Shown here piece after piece: positions 43,249 to 51,272 of a stretch of DNA of 64,000 nucleotides. Below the pieces are notes generated by a model, which was not told where the DNA came from, did not search any database, and worked only from the letters and a program-made list of their open reading frames with translations. Origin of the DNA: Robiginitomaculum sp. (GTDB lineage Bacteria; Pseudomonadota; Alphaproteobacteria; Caulobacterales; Maricaulaceae); contig JAJFFN010000021.1 of NCBI GenBank assembly GCA_021776635.1, positions 186,001 to 250,000 on the forward strand. Reading direction: 5' to 3'. Position numbers and translations under genes: made by a program. Each line of letters starts with the position of its first letter. Position 1 is the first letter of the stretch.

Positions 43249-44310
43249 TTAAGGGCAGGGGGATCTGTGTTTGACATGGAGTTTATGCGCGGCTTTGTTC
43301 ATATCATCGCTCCATTCTATATCAAAAGCATCAATATTTTCTACAAGTTGTTCCATGTTGGTCGCCCCAATAATTGTGGCTGTTGTAAAAGCGCGGCTAT
43401 CAACAAATTTTAATGCAAATTGCGCGGAGCTTAAGCCAAATTTTGCGGCAATATCTTCGCATTCTGCAATGGCTTTTGCGGCTGCTCCACCTTCATAACG
43501 TTCCATCCGCCCGAACAATGTTTTGCGCGCACCGGCAGGCTCTGCGCCGTCTCTATATTTTCCGCTCAAAAATCCTTGGGCGAGGGGCGAATATGCCAGC
43601 AAGCCGATATTTTCACGCATAGAAATTTCCGCCAAATCGTAATCAAAACGGCGGCTGACCAAGGAATAAGCATTTTGGATGGTCGCCATACGCGGCCAAC
43701 CATGTTTTTCAGATAAGGCCAGATAGCGCATCGTTCCCCAGGCGCTTTCGTTAGAGAGGCCGAGATGGCGAATATTCCCCGCTTCCACATGACGGGCAAG
43801 GGCTTCCAGTGTGTCTTCGAAGGGTACCATGTCGTCAACACCGAAATCCCGAAACGAATGAAACCCAAACACTTCGCGTGGTCGGTCCGGCCAGTGCAGT
43901 TGATACAGATCGATATAGTCGGTCTGCAAAGCTTTGAGAGAACGCTCTACCGCAAAATCAATATCGGCTTTGGTGTGGCGCGGCGGGTTGCCGTCCGGGC
44001 GAAACCAGTTGGCACCCCCCTTATCCGAACTGGCCATACGGCCAACGATCTTGGTGGCGATGACCAATTTATCCCGATCATTTCGATTTTTGAGCCAGGT
44101 CCCGATATATTTTTCGGTTAGCCCGCGTGTGTCTGGCTTTGGCGGAATTGGGTATAGTTCCGCCGTATCAATAAAGTTGACCCCGCGAGAGACGGCGAAA
44201 TCAAGTTGCGCATGGGCTTCTGATTCGGTGTTTTGTTGACCAAATGTCATAGTACCGAGACAAATACGAGAAACTTTGGTGTCTGTTCGGCCAAGATTTG
44301 AAAACTTCAT
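43249..44310 (-). CDS. Aldo/keto reductase (Tas-like)
   Basis: 353 residues from ATG 44310 (AAAGGA 6 nt upstream); an upstream in-frame ATG at 44406 would add 32 residues with no family match. NADPH-dependent (beta/alpha)8 reductase: NFIDTAELYPIPP carries the catalytic Asp and Tyr, ATKIVGRM the Lys, and LYQLHWPDR the His. The long insertions and KPDTRGLTEKYIG segment fit the E. coli Tas group. Physiological substrate unknown. Confidence 0.9.
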   Translation of the reverse strand: MKFSNLGRTDTKVSRICLGTMTFGQQNTESEAHAQLDFAVSRGVNFIDTAELYPIPPKPDTRGLTEKYIGTWLKNRNDRDKLVIATKIVGRMASSDKGGANWFRPDGNPPRHTKADIDFAVERSLKALQTDYIDLYQLHWPDRPREVFGFHSFRDFGVDDMVPFEDTLEALARHVEAGNIRHLGLSNESAWGTMRYLALSEKHGWPRMATIQNAYSLVSRRFDYDLAEISMRENIGLLAYSPLAQGFLSGKYRDGAEPAGARKTLFGRMERYEGGAAAKAIAECEDIAAKFGLSSAQFALKFVDSRAFTTATIIGATNMEQLVENIDAFDIEWSDDMNKAAHKLHVKHRSPCP

Positions 44311-44452
44311 CTTTTGTCCTTTGGGTATCTTCTTGTTAATTTGGGTTGGATTTTTAGCGGAAGCACCTATATAGTCTGAATACGAACTTCGCACAGCTGT
44401 GTGCAAGCATTAATTGGCCATATGTATTATCGGCCTAAAAATGGAGATAAAA

Positions 44453-45208
44453 ATGAACCAATTTTCTAATGATTCAGTAGCTCGCGGCGGCGAAATGGAT
44501 CTAGGCCTACGCAATTTTATGCTCGGTACCTATAAATATATGGTCGCTGCTATGGCCGTGTCTACAATTGTTGCTTATTTATTTGGCACACATGTTTTGC
44601 TAGCACCACACAGCCAGCCGGGTAATATTGTATTATCCCCAATTGGAAATATGATCAACAGCCCAGGAGCCGCCATTGGTCTAGTCATTGGTATTGTTGT
44701 TTTGTTTGGTGCTGTCGGTAGTAAACTGCACTCAATGAGCGTAAGTGCCGTTAAGATGTTTTTATTCGGTTTTGCAGCTATTATGGGCGTTTGGCTGTCT
44801 TCTATTGCGGTTCTTGTTGACCCGATGATTTCCGTTAAAATATTCTTTATGGCGGCGACGGCGTTTCTTGGTGTTAGCCTTGTTGGTTATACGATCAAAA
44901 AAGACTTAGGCGGCATTGCCAAGTTTTTTATCATGGTCTTTGTTGGCTTTATTGCAATAAATATACTTGGTATGTTTATCCCCGCCTTGGCTCTGGCTGG
45001 AACGGCTGGTTTTCTGTTTAACTTGGTTGGCCTTGTTGCTATTTGCGGGATTACCGCTTGGGAAACCCAATCATTAAAACGCATGTATTATGCTACGGCT
45101 GGTGATGGAGAGCTCGCAGAGAAGATGTCCGTTTACGGTGCAGCATCATTGTTGTTGTCCTTCATCAATATTTTTTCAATATTAATGAGCATGTTTGGTG
45201 GCGATTAA
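44453..45208 (+). CDS. Bax inhibitor-1 / YccA-family membrane protein
   Basis: 251 residues from ATG 44453 (GGAGAT 6 nt upstream). Seven membrane helices; RGGEMDLGLRNFMLGTYKYM precedes TM1 and the conserved WETQSLKRMYY segment lies before the last helix, as in the YbhL/YccA family. Members modulate FtsH proteolysis or calcium leak. Ends 22 bp before an intrinsic terminator, so monocistronic. Confidence 0.92.
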   Translation: MNQFSNDSVARGGEMDLGLRNFMLGTYKYMVAAMAVSTIVAYLFGTHVLLAPHSQPGNIVLSPIGNMINSPGAAIGLVIGIVVLFGAVGSKLHSMSVSAVKMFLFGFAAIMGVWLSSIAVLVDPMISVKIFFMAATAFLGVSLVGYTIKKDLGGIAKFFIMVFVGFIAINILGMFIPALALAGTAGFLFNLVGLVAICGITAWETQSLKRMYYATAGDGELAEKMSVYGAASLLLSFINIFSILMSMFGGD

Positions 45209-45230
45209 TTTATTGCACGATAAAAGTGTA

Positions 45231-45260
45231 AAAAGCCCTATTTCGCAATAGGGCTTTTTT
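45231..45260. terminator. Bidirectional-looking intrinsic terminator
   Basis: AAAAGCCCTA (45231-45240) pairs perfectly with TAGGGCTTTT (45249-45258), loop of 8 nt, then TT. It directly follows the BI-1 gene. Because the 5' arm starts with four A residues, the minus strand read also ends in T residues. Confidence 0.92.
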
Positions 45261-45380
45261 CTTTGCCTATATGTTAAAAAAATGTTAAGAAGTGAACACT
45301 GTTAACGAACCAAAGAGTTCGAAGCAGTTAATCGTAGTGGGCGAGAGCCCATAACACAAAACTCTTTAAGGGGGAAATTT

Positions 45381-45707
45381 ATGTCTATTGCACGTATTAT
45401 TTGGAGCCTCAGCCTGTTGGCTGCTATCGTATTGTCATTTGCCAATATGGAACAAGCCGGTATGGTATTAGCCATTCTAGGTTTGGTCGGCGGATATTTT
45501 TCAGACGCAGAACACCGTCTTGGCTTAATCGTCGCTGCTATCTTTTTAGCAGGCGGTGCTGCTGCTTGGGGCTCTATACCAGTCCTTGGCGAATATCTAA
45601 CCAATATATTTACCAACTACTCAATGGTTCTAAGTGCTGGTGCGCTCATGGCCGTCTGTAAGACAACCGTAGAACGTGTCTTATTGGGTAAAGGTGCAGG
45701 AAAATAA
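45381..45707 (+). CDS. Small membrane protein of unknown function
   Basis: 108 residues, three hydrophobic helices (about 5-22, 28-42, 48-66) and a fourth amphipathic one near 75-95; short basic end. No family recognised. GGGGG lies about 8 nt before the ATG. Bounded by terminators on both sides (45231 and 45746), so it is an independently expressed gene, which supports it being real. Confidence 0.7.
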   Translation: MSIARIIWSLSLLAAIVLSFANMEQAGMVLAILGLVGGYFSDAEHRLGLIVAAIFLAGGAAAWGSIPVLGEYLTNIFTNYSMVLSAGALMAVCKTTVERVLLGKGAGK

Positions 45708-45745
45708 AAAGCTAAATAATAGCGATTATTTTACCTAGCTTTAAG

Positions 45746-45775
45746 CCCGTCAACCTTTTGGTTGGCGGGTTTTTC
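45746..45775 (+). terminator. Intrinsic terminator of the small membrane protein gene
   Basis: CCCGTCAACC (45746-45755) pairs with GGTTGGCGGG (45760-45769) with one G-U pair and a TTTT loop, followed by TTTTTC. An extra inverted repeat, AAAGCTA/TAGCTTT with an AATAAT/ATTATT core, lies just before it. Confidence 0.92.
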
Positions 45776-45795
45776 TTTGCGTAAATATGTCTGTC

Positions 45796-46152
45796 TTAAA
45801 GGCTTTTGAAACGATCTTTGTCAAACACACGCAAGACGGTTTTTAAATCATGACCACGTTTTATAATTAGGCCACCTGGGGCAATAACACTGTATTGGCC
45901 TTGCTTATTTCGAAGGTCTGGCCGTTTGTTAATTTGGTACAAAGGCGTTTGTGTCGCTTGACGGTAAATAGAAAACACGGCCCGCTCCGCCAACATATCA
46001 ATAGCATAATCCTTCCAATGACCTTGTGTAACCATCTGGCCATAAACATTGAGAATAGCTCCTAGCTCCTGCCGGTTGAAAGCAACAGGTGCTTGATTGT
46101 TACGGTTTGGTTTGGATTTACGACGAGAAATTGGGATTATTTTGGCGCTCAT
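45796..46152 (-). CDS. DUF2794 protein
   Basis: 118 residues from ATG 46152; a longer frame exists but its first 167 codons are only the antisense of the BON gene. The family block is FNRQELGAILNVYGQMV, then YAIDMLAERAVFSIYRQA and APGGLIIKRGHDLKTVLRVFDK. DUF2794 is restricted largely to alphaproteobacteria and has no known role. A basic N-terminus (RRKSKPNRN) precedes it. Divergent from the BON lipoprotein across 85 bp. Confidence 0.92.
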   Translation of the reverse strand: MSAKIIPISRRKSKPNRNNQAPVAFNRQELGAILNVYGQMVTQGHWKDYAIDMLAERAVFSIYRQATQTPLYQINKRPDLRNKQGQYSVIAPGGLIIKRGHDLKTVLRVFDKDRFKSL

Positions 46153-46237
46153 ACAAGAGAGAATACCTAAAGCAAATTTAATGTAAAGTCGCAGTTTTGG
46201 TAACGAATGAGTAAGGTGATGGCTGTATTTAGGGTTT

Positions 46238-47227
46238 ATGAAAAAATTAACCATACGAAACTCAACCACAATATTGGCCTCTTGCGTATTCGCATTTATG
46301 ATATCTGGATGCACCACGGTCATGACTGCAGGTGTAAAGAAGGGCGATGAGCGAAATTTTGCCCGTTCTCTAAATGATGTTACTGCGACGCGCGCAATAG
46401 CAGCCCGATTAAGTCGGGTAGAGGACTTCAAGCTTGCTGGCGTTGACGTGGAAGTCGCTGAGGGAATAGCCGTTCTTTCAGGCAATGTTCCAACCGAAGC
46501 AGACCGTGTTGAAGCGGAGCGTATAGCATGGTCTGGGCCTAAGATTGTACAGGTTGGCAACGAGATCGTGATAAAAGGAAGACAGAATTTAATTCGAAAT
46601 ACCAAGGACGGTGTTCTCAATAATTCTGTACGGGCGCGTTTAATTGCAACCAAAGCCGTAAAGGCGCGAAATTATAGTGTCGAGGTTAATGACGGCGTTG
46701 TCTATTTGCTTGGGGTTGCCCGTACGCCTGAAGAATTGGCACTTGCTGCTCAAATCGCAAGTACGACCAAAGGCACGGCGGAAGTCATTTCCTATGTGCG
46801 CGTAGCCGGAGACAACACCCAACAGGTAAACACAGGTCCAGGGTTTAACGGTGAGCCAAGCCTGTCTGCTGGCATACCAAATTATCAACCGCTGAGCCAA
46901 GCTCCATTACCTCAGGCGCCATTATCTCAGGCTCCATTATCTGCGGTGCCAAATCCATATTCGCAGGGTGCAGAGCTCCCAAGCTTGCCATCCGCACCGT
47001 CAACGCAGTTGGACGATGATGCCATTGAAAGCGGTGAGCCATATTACCGAGATTTGGTGACCGGCGAACGCATAACATTGCCCGAAGGTGTAACACCAAT
47101 CCCATATGTGCCTGGCAATGGCGCACCTGCTCTCGGATCTCCTACTCTCGGATCTCCTGCACCTGGCACTTATAATATTGATCCGGTTACCGGTGAAATG
47201 GTGCCAGCAAAATACGAAACTGAGTAG
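46238..47227 (+). CDS. BON-domain lipoprotein with Pro-rich linker
   Basis: 329 residues. Lipoprotein signal with lipobox ISGC (Cys 25). Two BON domains, about 45-115 and 120-190 (VDVEVAEGIAVLSGNVPTEADRVEAER; YSVEVNDGVVYLLGVARTPEELALA), which bind membranes or envelope ligands, as in OsmY and DolP. The C-terminal 130 residues are disordered and Pro-rich, with tandem QAPL and GSP repeats. DolP-like envelope role is inferred from the double BON layout. Confidence 0.88.
   Translation: MKKLTIRNSTTILASCVFAFMISGCTTVMTAGVKKGDERNFARSLNDVTATRAIAARLSRVEDFKLAGVDVEVAEGIAVLSGNVPTEADRVEAERIAWSGPKIVQVGNEIVIKGRQNLIRNTKDGVLNNSVRARLIATKAVKARNYSVEVNDGVVYLLGVARTPEELALAAQIASTTKGTAEVISYVRVAGDNTQQVNTGPGFNGEPSLSAGIPNYQPLSQAPLPQAPLSQAPLSAVPNPYSQGAELPSLPSAPSTQLDDDAIESGEPYYRDLVTGERITLPEGVTPIPYVPGNGAPALGSPTLGSPAPGTYNIDPVTGEMVPAKYETE
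46895..47161 (+). repeat. 15-bp coding tandem repeats in the BON gene
   Basis: Three 15-bp units encode (S/P)QAPL at 46895-46939, and two near-identical 15-bp units encode LGSPT/LGSPA at 47132-47161. Both sets keep the frame and lie in the disordered linker, so unit number could vary between strains without breaking the protein. Confidence 0.9.
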
Positions 47228-47253
47228 TCTTAGAAGCAGGCGTGATACAAATT

Positions 47254-48084
47254 CTATTTCTCTAATTTGGGCAAATCTTCGAATTGCCCTGGACGCTTTT
47301 GAGCGCGTGCTTGCATGGCTTCCATCATTTCTGTGGGGTTTAGGAAGCTGGCATTCCAAGTAGCAATTTGATTAAGTGCATCTTTTGTATTGTGATCGCG
47401 GCCATAGGTAATGGATTTTTTACAGCCCATAACGGCAAGAGGTGATTTGCTTGCAATCATGCCTGCAATCTCCATGACACCTGATAACATGTCGTCCTGC
47501 TTTTTATAGATATTATTGACGAGGCCGTGCCCTTTGGCTTCTACGGCATCCATTTTCCGACCTGTATAAGCAAGTTCGCGGGCAATCCCTTCGGGGAGAT
47601 GGTTTAAAATGCGGGGAAATGTACCAACATCTGCCGTCATACCTACATCAATTTCTGTTATTGTGAAAAACGCATCTTCTGTACAATAGCGCATATCTGC
47701 CGCCGTTATCATATCAACACCAGCGCCATAACAGCCTCCTTGTACGGCGATTAAAACCGGAATTCTGCATTGCTCCAAGCTTGAGAAAGTGTCTTGTAGA
47801 TATTTAACCTTAGTGAGGAATGCCGCGCCGTATGCAGGATGGTTTTTATCGTGTCCGCCTGCAACCCCGCCCGCCAGCATGGAGATATCAATACCTGCGC
47901 AAAATATTGGACCCGTTGAGGAAATGACAATGACGCGGGCTTTGGCACACTCGTCAATATTTCGAACGGCCTTGGGAAGTTCCGCCCAAAAGTCAGCGGC
48001 CAATGCGTTGCGTTTATCTGGACGGTTTAAGACAATATGTGCGATTTTGTTATCTATTGTGAGGTCGAAACTCTGGTAAGTCAT
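47254..48084 (-). CDS. Dienoyl-CoA isomerase-like crotonase (ECH1 type)
   Basis: 276 residues of the enoyl-CoA hydratase/isomerase superfamily. GAGVDMITAADMRYC, then TEIDVGMTADVG keep acidic residues at 124, 144 and 152; the same spacing (Asp176, Glu196, Asp204) defines mammalian delta3,5-delta2,4-dienoyl-CoA isomerase. Oxyanion-hole segments FCAGIDISML and GGCYGAG are present. Third gene of a minus-strand set with DUF2855 (18-nt gap) and an SDR; a role in unsaturated acyl-CoA oxidation is likely. Confidence 0.88.
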   Translation of the reverse strand: MTYQSFDLTIDNKIAHIVLNRPDKRNALAADFWAELPKAVRNIDECAKARVIVISSTGPIFCAGIDISMLAGGVAGGHDKNHPAYGAAFLTKVKYLQDTFSSLEQCRIPVLIAVQGGCYGAGVDMITAADMRYCTEDAFFTITEIDVGMTADVGTFPRILNHLPEGIARELAYTGRKMDAVEAKGHGLVNNIYKKQDDMLSGVMEIAGMIASKSPLAVMGCKKSITYGRDHNTKDALNQIATWNASFLNPTEMMEAMQARAQKRPGQFEDLPKLEK

Positions 48085-48102
48085 GTTTTTCTCATTTCGG
48101 TT

Positions 48103-49191
48103 CTATAATTTAAACAAACGACCTTGCGCCGGGTCTGCTTTGCCGTCCAGAAAACCATTATAGCATTTCAGTAGCGCAGGTGCGCCCTCTTGTTTTGATA
48201 TTGTTAGCCAAGATTTGGCGCTATCACAAAACGGGAGCCAGCTTGCTGCAAGGTTTTTAGCAAACCCTGCTCCGCCCCAATCAGCTATGCGTTTTTTGGC
48301 TTGGTCTGGTGCGAAAAACATTGCGGGAGGTGCGCCTCTTTTGGCCTTGGGCGGTGGGGCACCTTGCCAATGGGATTTCCCGACCATGCAGTTATAGACT
48401 ATATTATCACCGAAATGATTATAGAGCTTTGCGTTGACTTCGCCGTTGCCTGCCATATCGATGAGAGCCGTTTTTTGACTAGCATCAAGTCCGCGGATAT
48501 TGTCATAGCTCTCAATAGTATCGTAAAATCCGGTGCTTGTGGTAAATTCCATATTCCCACGTGATGTCAGGCCAACGACCTTAACCAAATTTCTTTTCTT
48601 TAAGCAAAATGCCGTCCCAAGGGCAGTTTTTGATGAGGCGCTTAGAAGAATAATTTGTTTTGCACCAAAAAAGCCGTTGTCGTCCAAGAAATCATCGATC
48701 AAAAATGATGTCGTAAATAACGGGCGCAGTACAGGCTGAATATCATCCAACTCGGATACAAAAGACGGATCATTTGTTGTCAGTGTATAGCTGTTGTAAA
48801 TCGGGTGTAGGGCACGCCGGTGGGCGGCACCATCTTGAAACCCAAGTGGTGAAAGCTTGACGGGTTTAATATCTAAGCTTTTTGCAATAGGAAAAAATCC
48901 GTATATTCGAATACCAACCTCAAAATCTTTGCAATTGCTTTGGCGCACCGTGCCGTATCCCCAAACTGGCATACGCCCCATTTTTTGTGCGTTTATACCA
49001 TATGCTTCGGGTTCAAAAAACTTCCAATATCCAATCAAATCACCTGTAACCATATAGGTAATGTTATTGGCGGTTAGGGCGAATGGACCAATATCAACAC
49101 GGATATGTTCCGCGTCTAGCCTAGGATTTGGTACATCCACCAATTGTGTCTCGCGAAAATTGCTTTGATTGACGAGCAAGGTCTGGTTCAT
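48103..49191 (-). CDS. DUF2855 protein
   Basis: 362 residues. Matches the DUF2855 pattern: FALTANNITYMVTGDLIGYWKFF early, RMPVWGYGTV, then a Rossmann-like centre with QIILLSASSKTALGTAFCL and VVGLTSRGN. Related to medium-chain reductases but lacks their zinc ligands; seen in fatty-acid and polyketide-like degradation sets. Lies 1 nt after the SDR gene and 18 nt before the crotonase. Confidence 0.85.
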   Translation of the reverse strand: MNQTLLVNQSNFRETQLVDVPNPRLDAEHIRVDIGPFALTANNITYMVTGDLIGYWKFFEPEAYGINAQKMGRMPVWGYGTVRQSNCKDFEVGIRIYGFFPIAKSLDIKPVKLSPLGFQDGAAHRRALHPIYNSYTLTTNDPSFVSELDDIQPVLRPLFTTSFLIDDFLDDNGFFGAKQIILLSASSKTALGTAFCLKKRNLVKVVGLTSRGNMEFTTSTGFYDTIESYDNIRGLDASQKTALIDMAGNGEVNAKLYNHFGDNIVYNCMVGKSHWQGAPPPKAKRGAPPAMFFAPDQAKKRIADWGGAGFAKNLAASWLPFCDSAKSWLTISKQEGAPALLKCYNGFLDGKADPAQGRLFKL

Positions 49192-49192
49192 G

Positions 49193-50071
49193 CTAATAGC
49201 CTTTCATGACTTTGGTTGGCAGCCGGTCAAACACATCGTCTGGGACAAAAAAATCTCCAGCCAAGGGGCCGTCATAACCTGGTGCGTACCCAGAAAAATC
49301 CGTAATGCCTTGGGCCCGTAACAACTCTTCATCAATGATAAAATTACCGGTAAATTCTGCGGGGTCTTTGCACATCATAATATGTGCGGCATCTGAGAGA
49401 ATATCAGGGGTACGGCTCATTTTAGCCATTTGATCGCCGCCTAACACATTACGCACGGCGGCTGTATCAATAGCGGTCAACGGCCAAAGAGAATTGACGC
49501 CTATGTCAAATGGTCGGAATTCTTCTGCCATACCCAGAGTGCACATAGACATACCGTATTTTGCCATGGTGTAGGCAGTGTGGCTCTTGAACCATTTAGA
49601 CGACATATCGAGAGGGGGTGACAGATTGATAATATGAGCATGTTTTGAGGTTTTCAAATACGGCAAACACAACTTGGACATCAAAAACGTACCGCGTGCA
49701 TTGACCTGGTTCATCAAATCATAACGTTTCATGCTGGTCGCTTCAGTTCCCGTAAGAGAAAGAGCACTGGCATTATTGACGCAAATGTCTAACCCGCCAA
49801 ATGTATCAACCGTTTTATCAATCGCCGCAGAAACCATGTCTTCACTGCGGACATCGCATATCAAGGGCAGGGCATTGCCGCCCGCAGCCTCAATTTCCTT
49901 TGCGGCGGAATATATTGTACCTGGTAATTTTGCGTGGGGTTCGGCCGTTTTTGCGGCAATGGCTACATTAGCACCGTCCCGTGCTGCGCGCAGTGCAATG
50001 GCGAGCCCAATGCCGCGCGATCCACCTGACATGAATATTGTTTTGCCTTTTAGATTTTTTATATCCGCCAT
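49193..50071 (-). CDS. Short-chain dehydrogenase/reductase (HSDL2-like)
   Basis: 292 residues. Cofactor motif GGSRGIG at 16-22, NNAS near 110, and YTMAK as the YxxxK catalytic pair near 185. The long C-terminus and IINLSPPLDMSSKWFK segment match the HSDL2-type group, which is tied to lipid metabolism. First gene of the three-gene minus operon; divergent from padR over 79 bp, so PadR may control both sides. Confidence 0.9.
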   Translation of the reverse strand: MADIKNLKGKTIFMSGGSRGIGLAIALRAARDGANVAIAAKTAEPHAKLPGTIYSAAKEIEAAGGNALPLICDVRSEDMVSAAIDKTVDTFGGLDICVNNASALSLTGTEATSMKRYDLMNQVNARGTFLMSKLCLPYLKTSKHAHIINLSPPLDMSSKWFKSHTAYTMAKYGMSMCTLGMAEEFRPFDIGVNSLWPLTAIDTAAVRNVLGGDQMAKMSRTPDILSDAAHIMMCKDPAEFTGNFIIDEELLRAQGITDFSGYAPGYDGPLAGDFFVPDDVFDRLPTKVMKGY

Positions 50072-50150
50072 TTGCTATCCTTTATATTGTGCCTATGATA
50101 GAACTGTAACCTATATGCACATAATTGCATGATATTTTTGGAAAAAAACA

Positions 50151-50690
50151 ATGGCCTTAGCCGAAGCGATACTTGTTTGTCTAACTGACCGCCCTATGAG
50201 CGGTTATGATCTGGCTAAAACATTTGATGCCAGTATCGGATTTTTTTGGCGTGCATCCCATCAACAGGTTTACCGCGAACTGGCTCGTTTGCGTGATAAA
50301 GGCTTGGTAGATAGCCGCGAGATTGAACAAAGTGGACGCCCAAACCGTATCATTCACACCATAACGGATGCGGGAGAAGGCGTTGTCCACATATGGTCGC
50401 AAAAACCATGTCGTGTACCGTCAGTGAAAGATGAATTATTGGTCAAGCTTTATGCGCTTGATAATGTTGATATTCCTGTTTTGCGCGAACAGCTCGACAT
50501 AAGGCTAGACCAGCACCGCGCAAAATTAGCTGCATATTTTCGTATTAAAGAGAAATTTTATGATGGCAAATCCTTGAACCGCGCTCAAAAAGGCAAATTA
50601 ATCGCCCTAACCATGGGTATTAGTAATGAAAGCGAGATGGTCAAAACACTTGGCAACGCCATTACAATGCTAGGAGAGATTGATGCGTGA
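50151..50690 (+). CDS. PadR-family transcriptional regulator
   Basis: 179 residues. Winged helix with AILVCLTDRPMSGYDLAKTF and HQQVYRELARLRDKGLV (1-75), then the C-terminal helical Vir_act_alpha_C-type dimerisation domain (about 90-175). Leads a six-gene operon (through 57792) and is divergent from the SDR set, an arrangement typical of a local repressor. Its stop overlaps the phosphatase start by 8 bp. Confidence 0.9.
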   Translation: MALAEAILVCLTDRPMSGYDLAKTFDASIGFFWRASHQQVYRELARLRDKGLVDSREIEQSGRPNRIIHTITDAGEGVVHIWSQKPCRVPSVKDELLVKLYALDNVDIPVLREQLDIRLDQHRAKLAAYFRIKEKFYDGKSLNRAQKGKLIALTMGISNESEMVKTLGNAITMLGEIDA

Positions 50691-51261
50691 TACTAAAAAA
50701 AACCCTATGATGAAGTGGTTCATTGTTCATGTGATTGTGATTGCAGTTTTAATTGCTGGACTGTTTGCTTTGACGAAATTGCCAAAAGGCGGCGTGGTTG
50801 ATAACCTTACGGTCGTTTATTTAGTCAGGCACGCGGAAAAAATTACTGGGGAAGAGGCGGGTCGTGACCCGGCATTAACGGCTGAAGGTGAAGCCCGTGC
50901 AATAACTTTGGCTGGCTTGTTACAAGAAGAAAATATCACGAAAATTTATTCCAGTAATTATATCCGTACGCGCGACACGGCGGCACCTACCGCTGAAATG
51001 TTTGGCTTGTCAGTAGACATTTATAACCCGCGACACTTGCAAGAACTGGCTGAGACAATCAAGGCCACCAAGGGGCATTATTTGGTCGTGGGTCATTCCA
51101 ACACTATCCCTGAAACTGTTACTGCGCTTGGCGGAGTTGGCGGTGCACCCATATTCGAGAAATCTGAATTTGATAGATTGTATGTGGTGAAAATATTAAG
51201 GGACGGAATAGTGACGACAGAATTACGGCGCTACGGCGTTCCTTACGTGCCGCAAGATTAA
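50683..51261 (+). CDS. Membrane-anchored histidine phosphatase
   Basis: 192 residues from ATG 50683, with AGGAGAG 5-7 nt upstream. An N-terminal helix (about 11-30) anchors it; the catalytic domain then faces the periplasm. YLVRHAEK gives the phospho-acceptor His about 50, [13 protein letters not shown] the Arg and VVGHSNTIP the second His. SixA/phosphoglycerate-mutase-like branch 2 size. Substrate unknown; being in the salvage operon it may dephosphorylate a sugar phosphate or nucleotide outside the cytosol. Confidence 0.87.
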   Translation: MRDTKKNPMMKWFIVHVIVIAVLIAGLFALTKLPKGGVVDNLTVVYLVRHAEKITGEEAGRDPALTAEGEARAITLAGLLQEENITKIYSSNYIRTRDTAAPTAEMFGLSVDIYNPRHLQELAETIKATKGHYLVVGHSNTIPETVTALGGVGGAPIFEKSEFDRLYVVKILRDGIVTTELRRYGVPYVPQD

Positions 51262-51272
51262 GCCTTATTTAC

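Noticed and set aside
45796-46653. 285-codon minus-strand reading that includes DUF2794
   Set aside because: The first 167 codons are antisense to the BON gene; only the last 118 match DUF2794.
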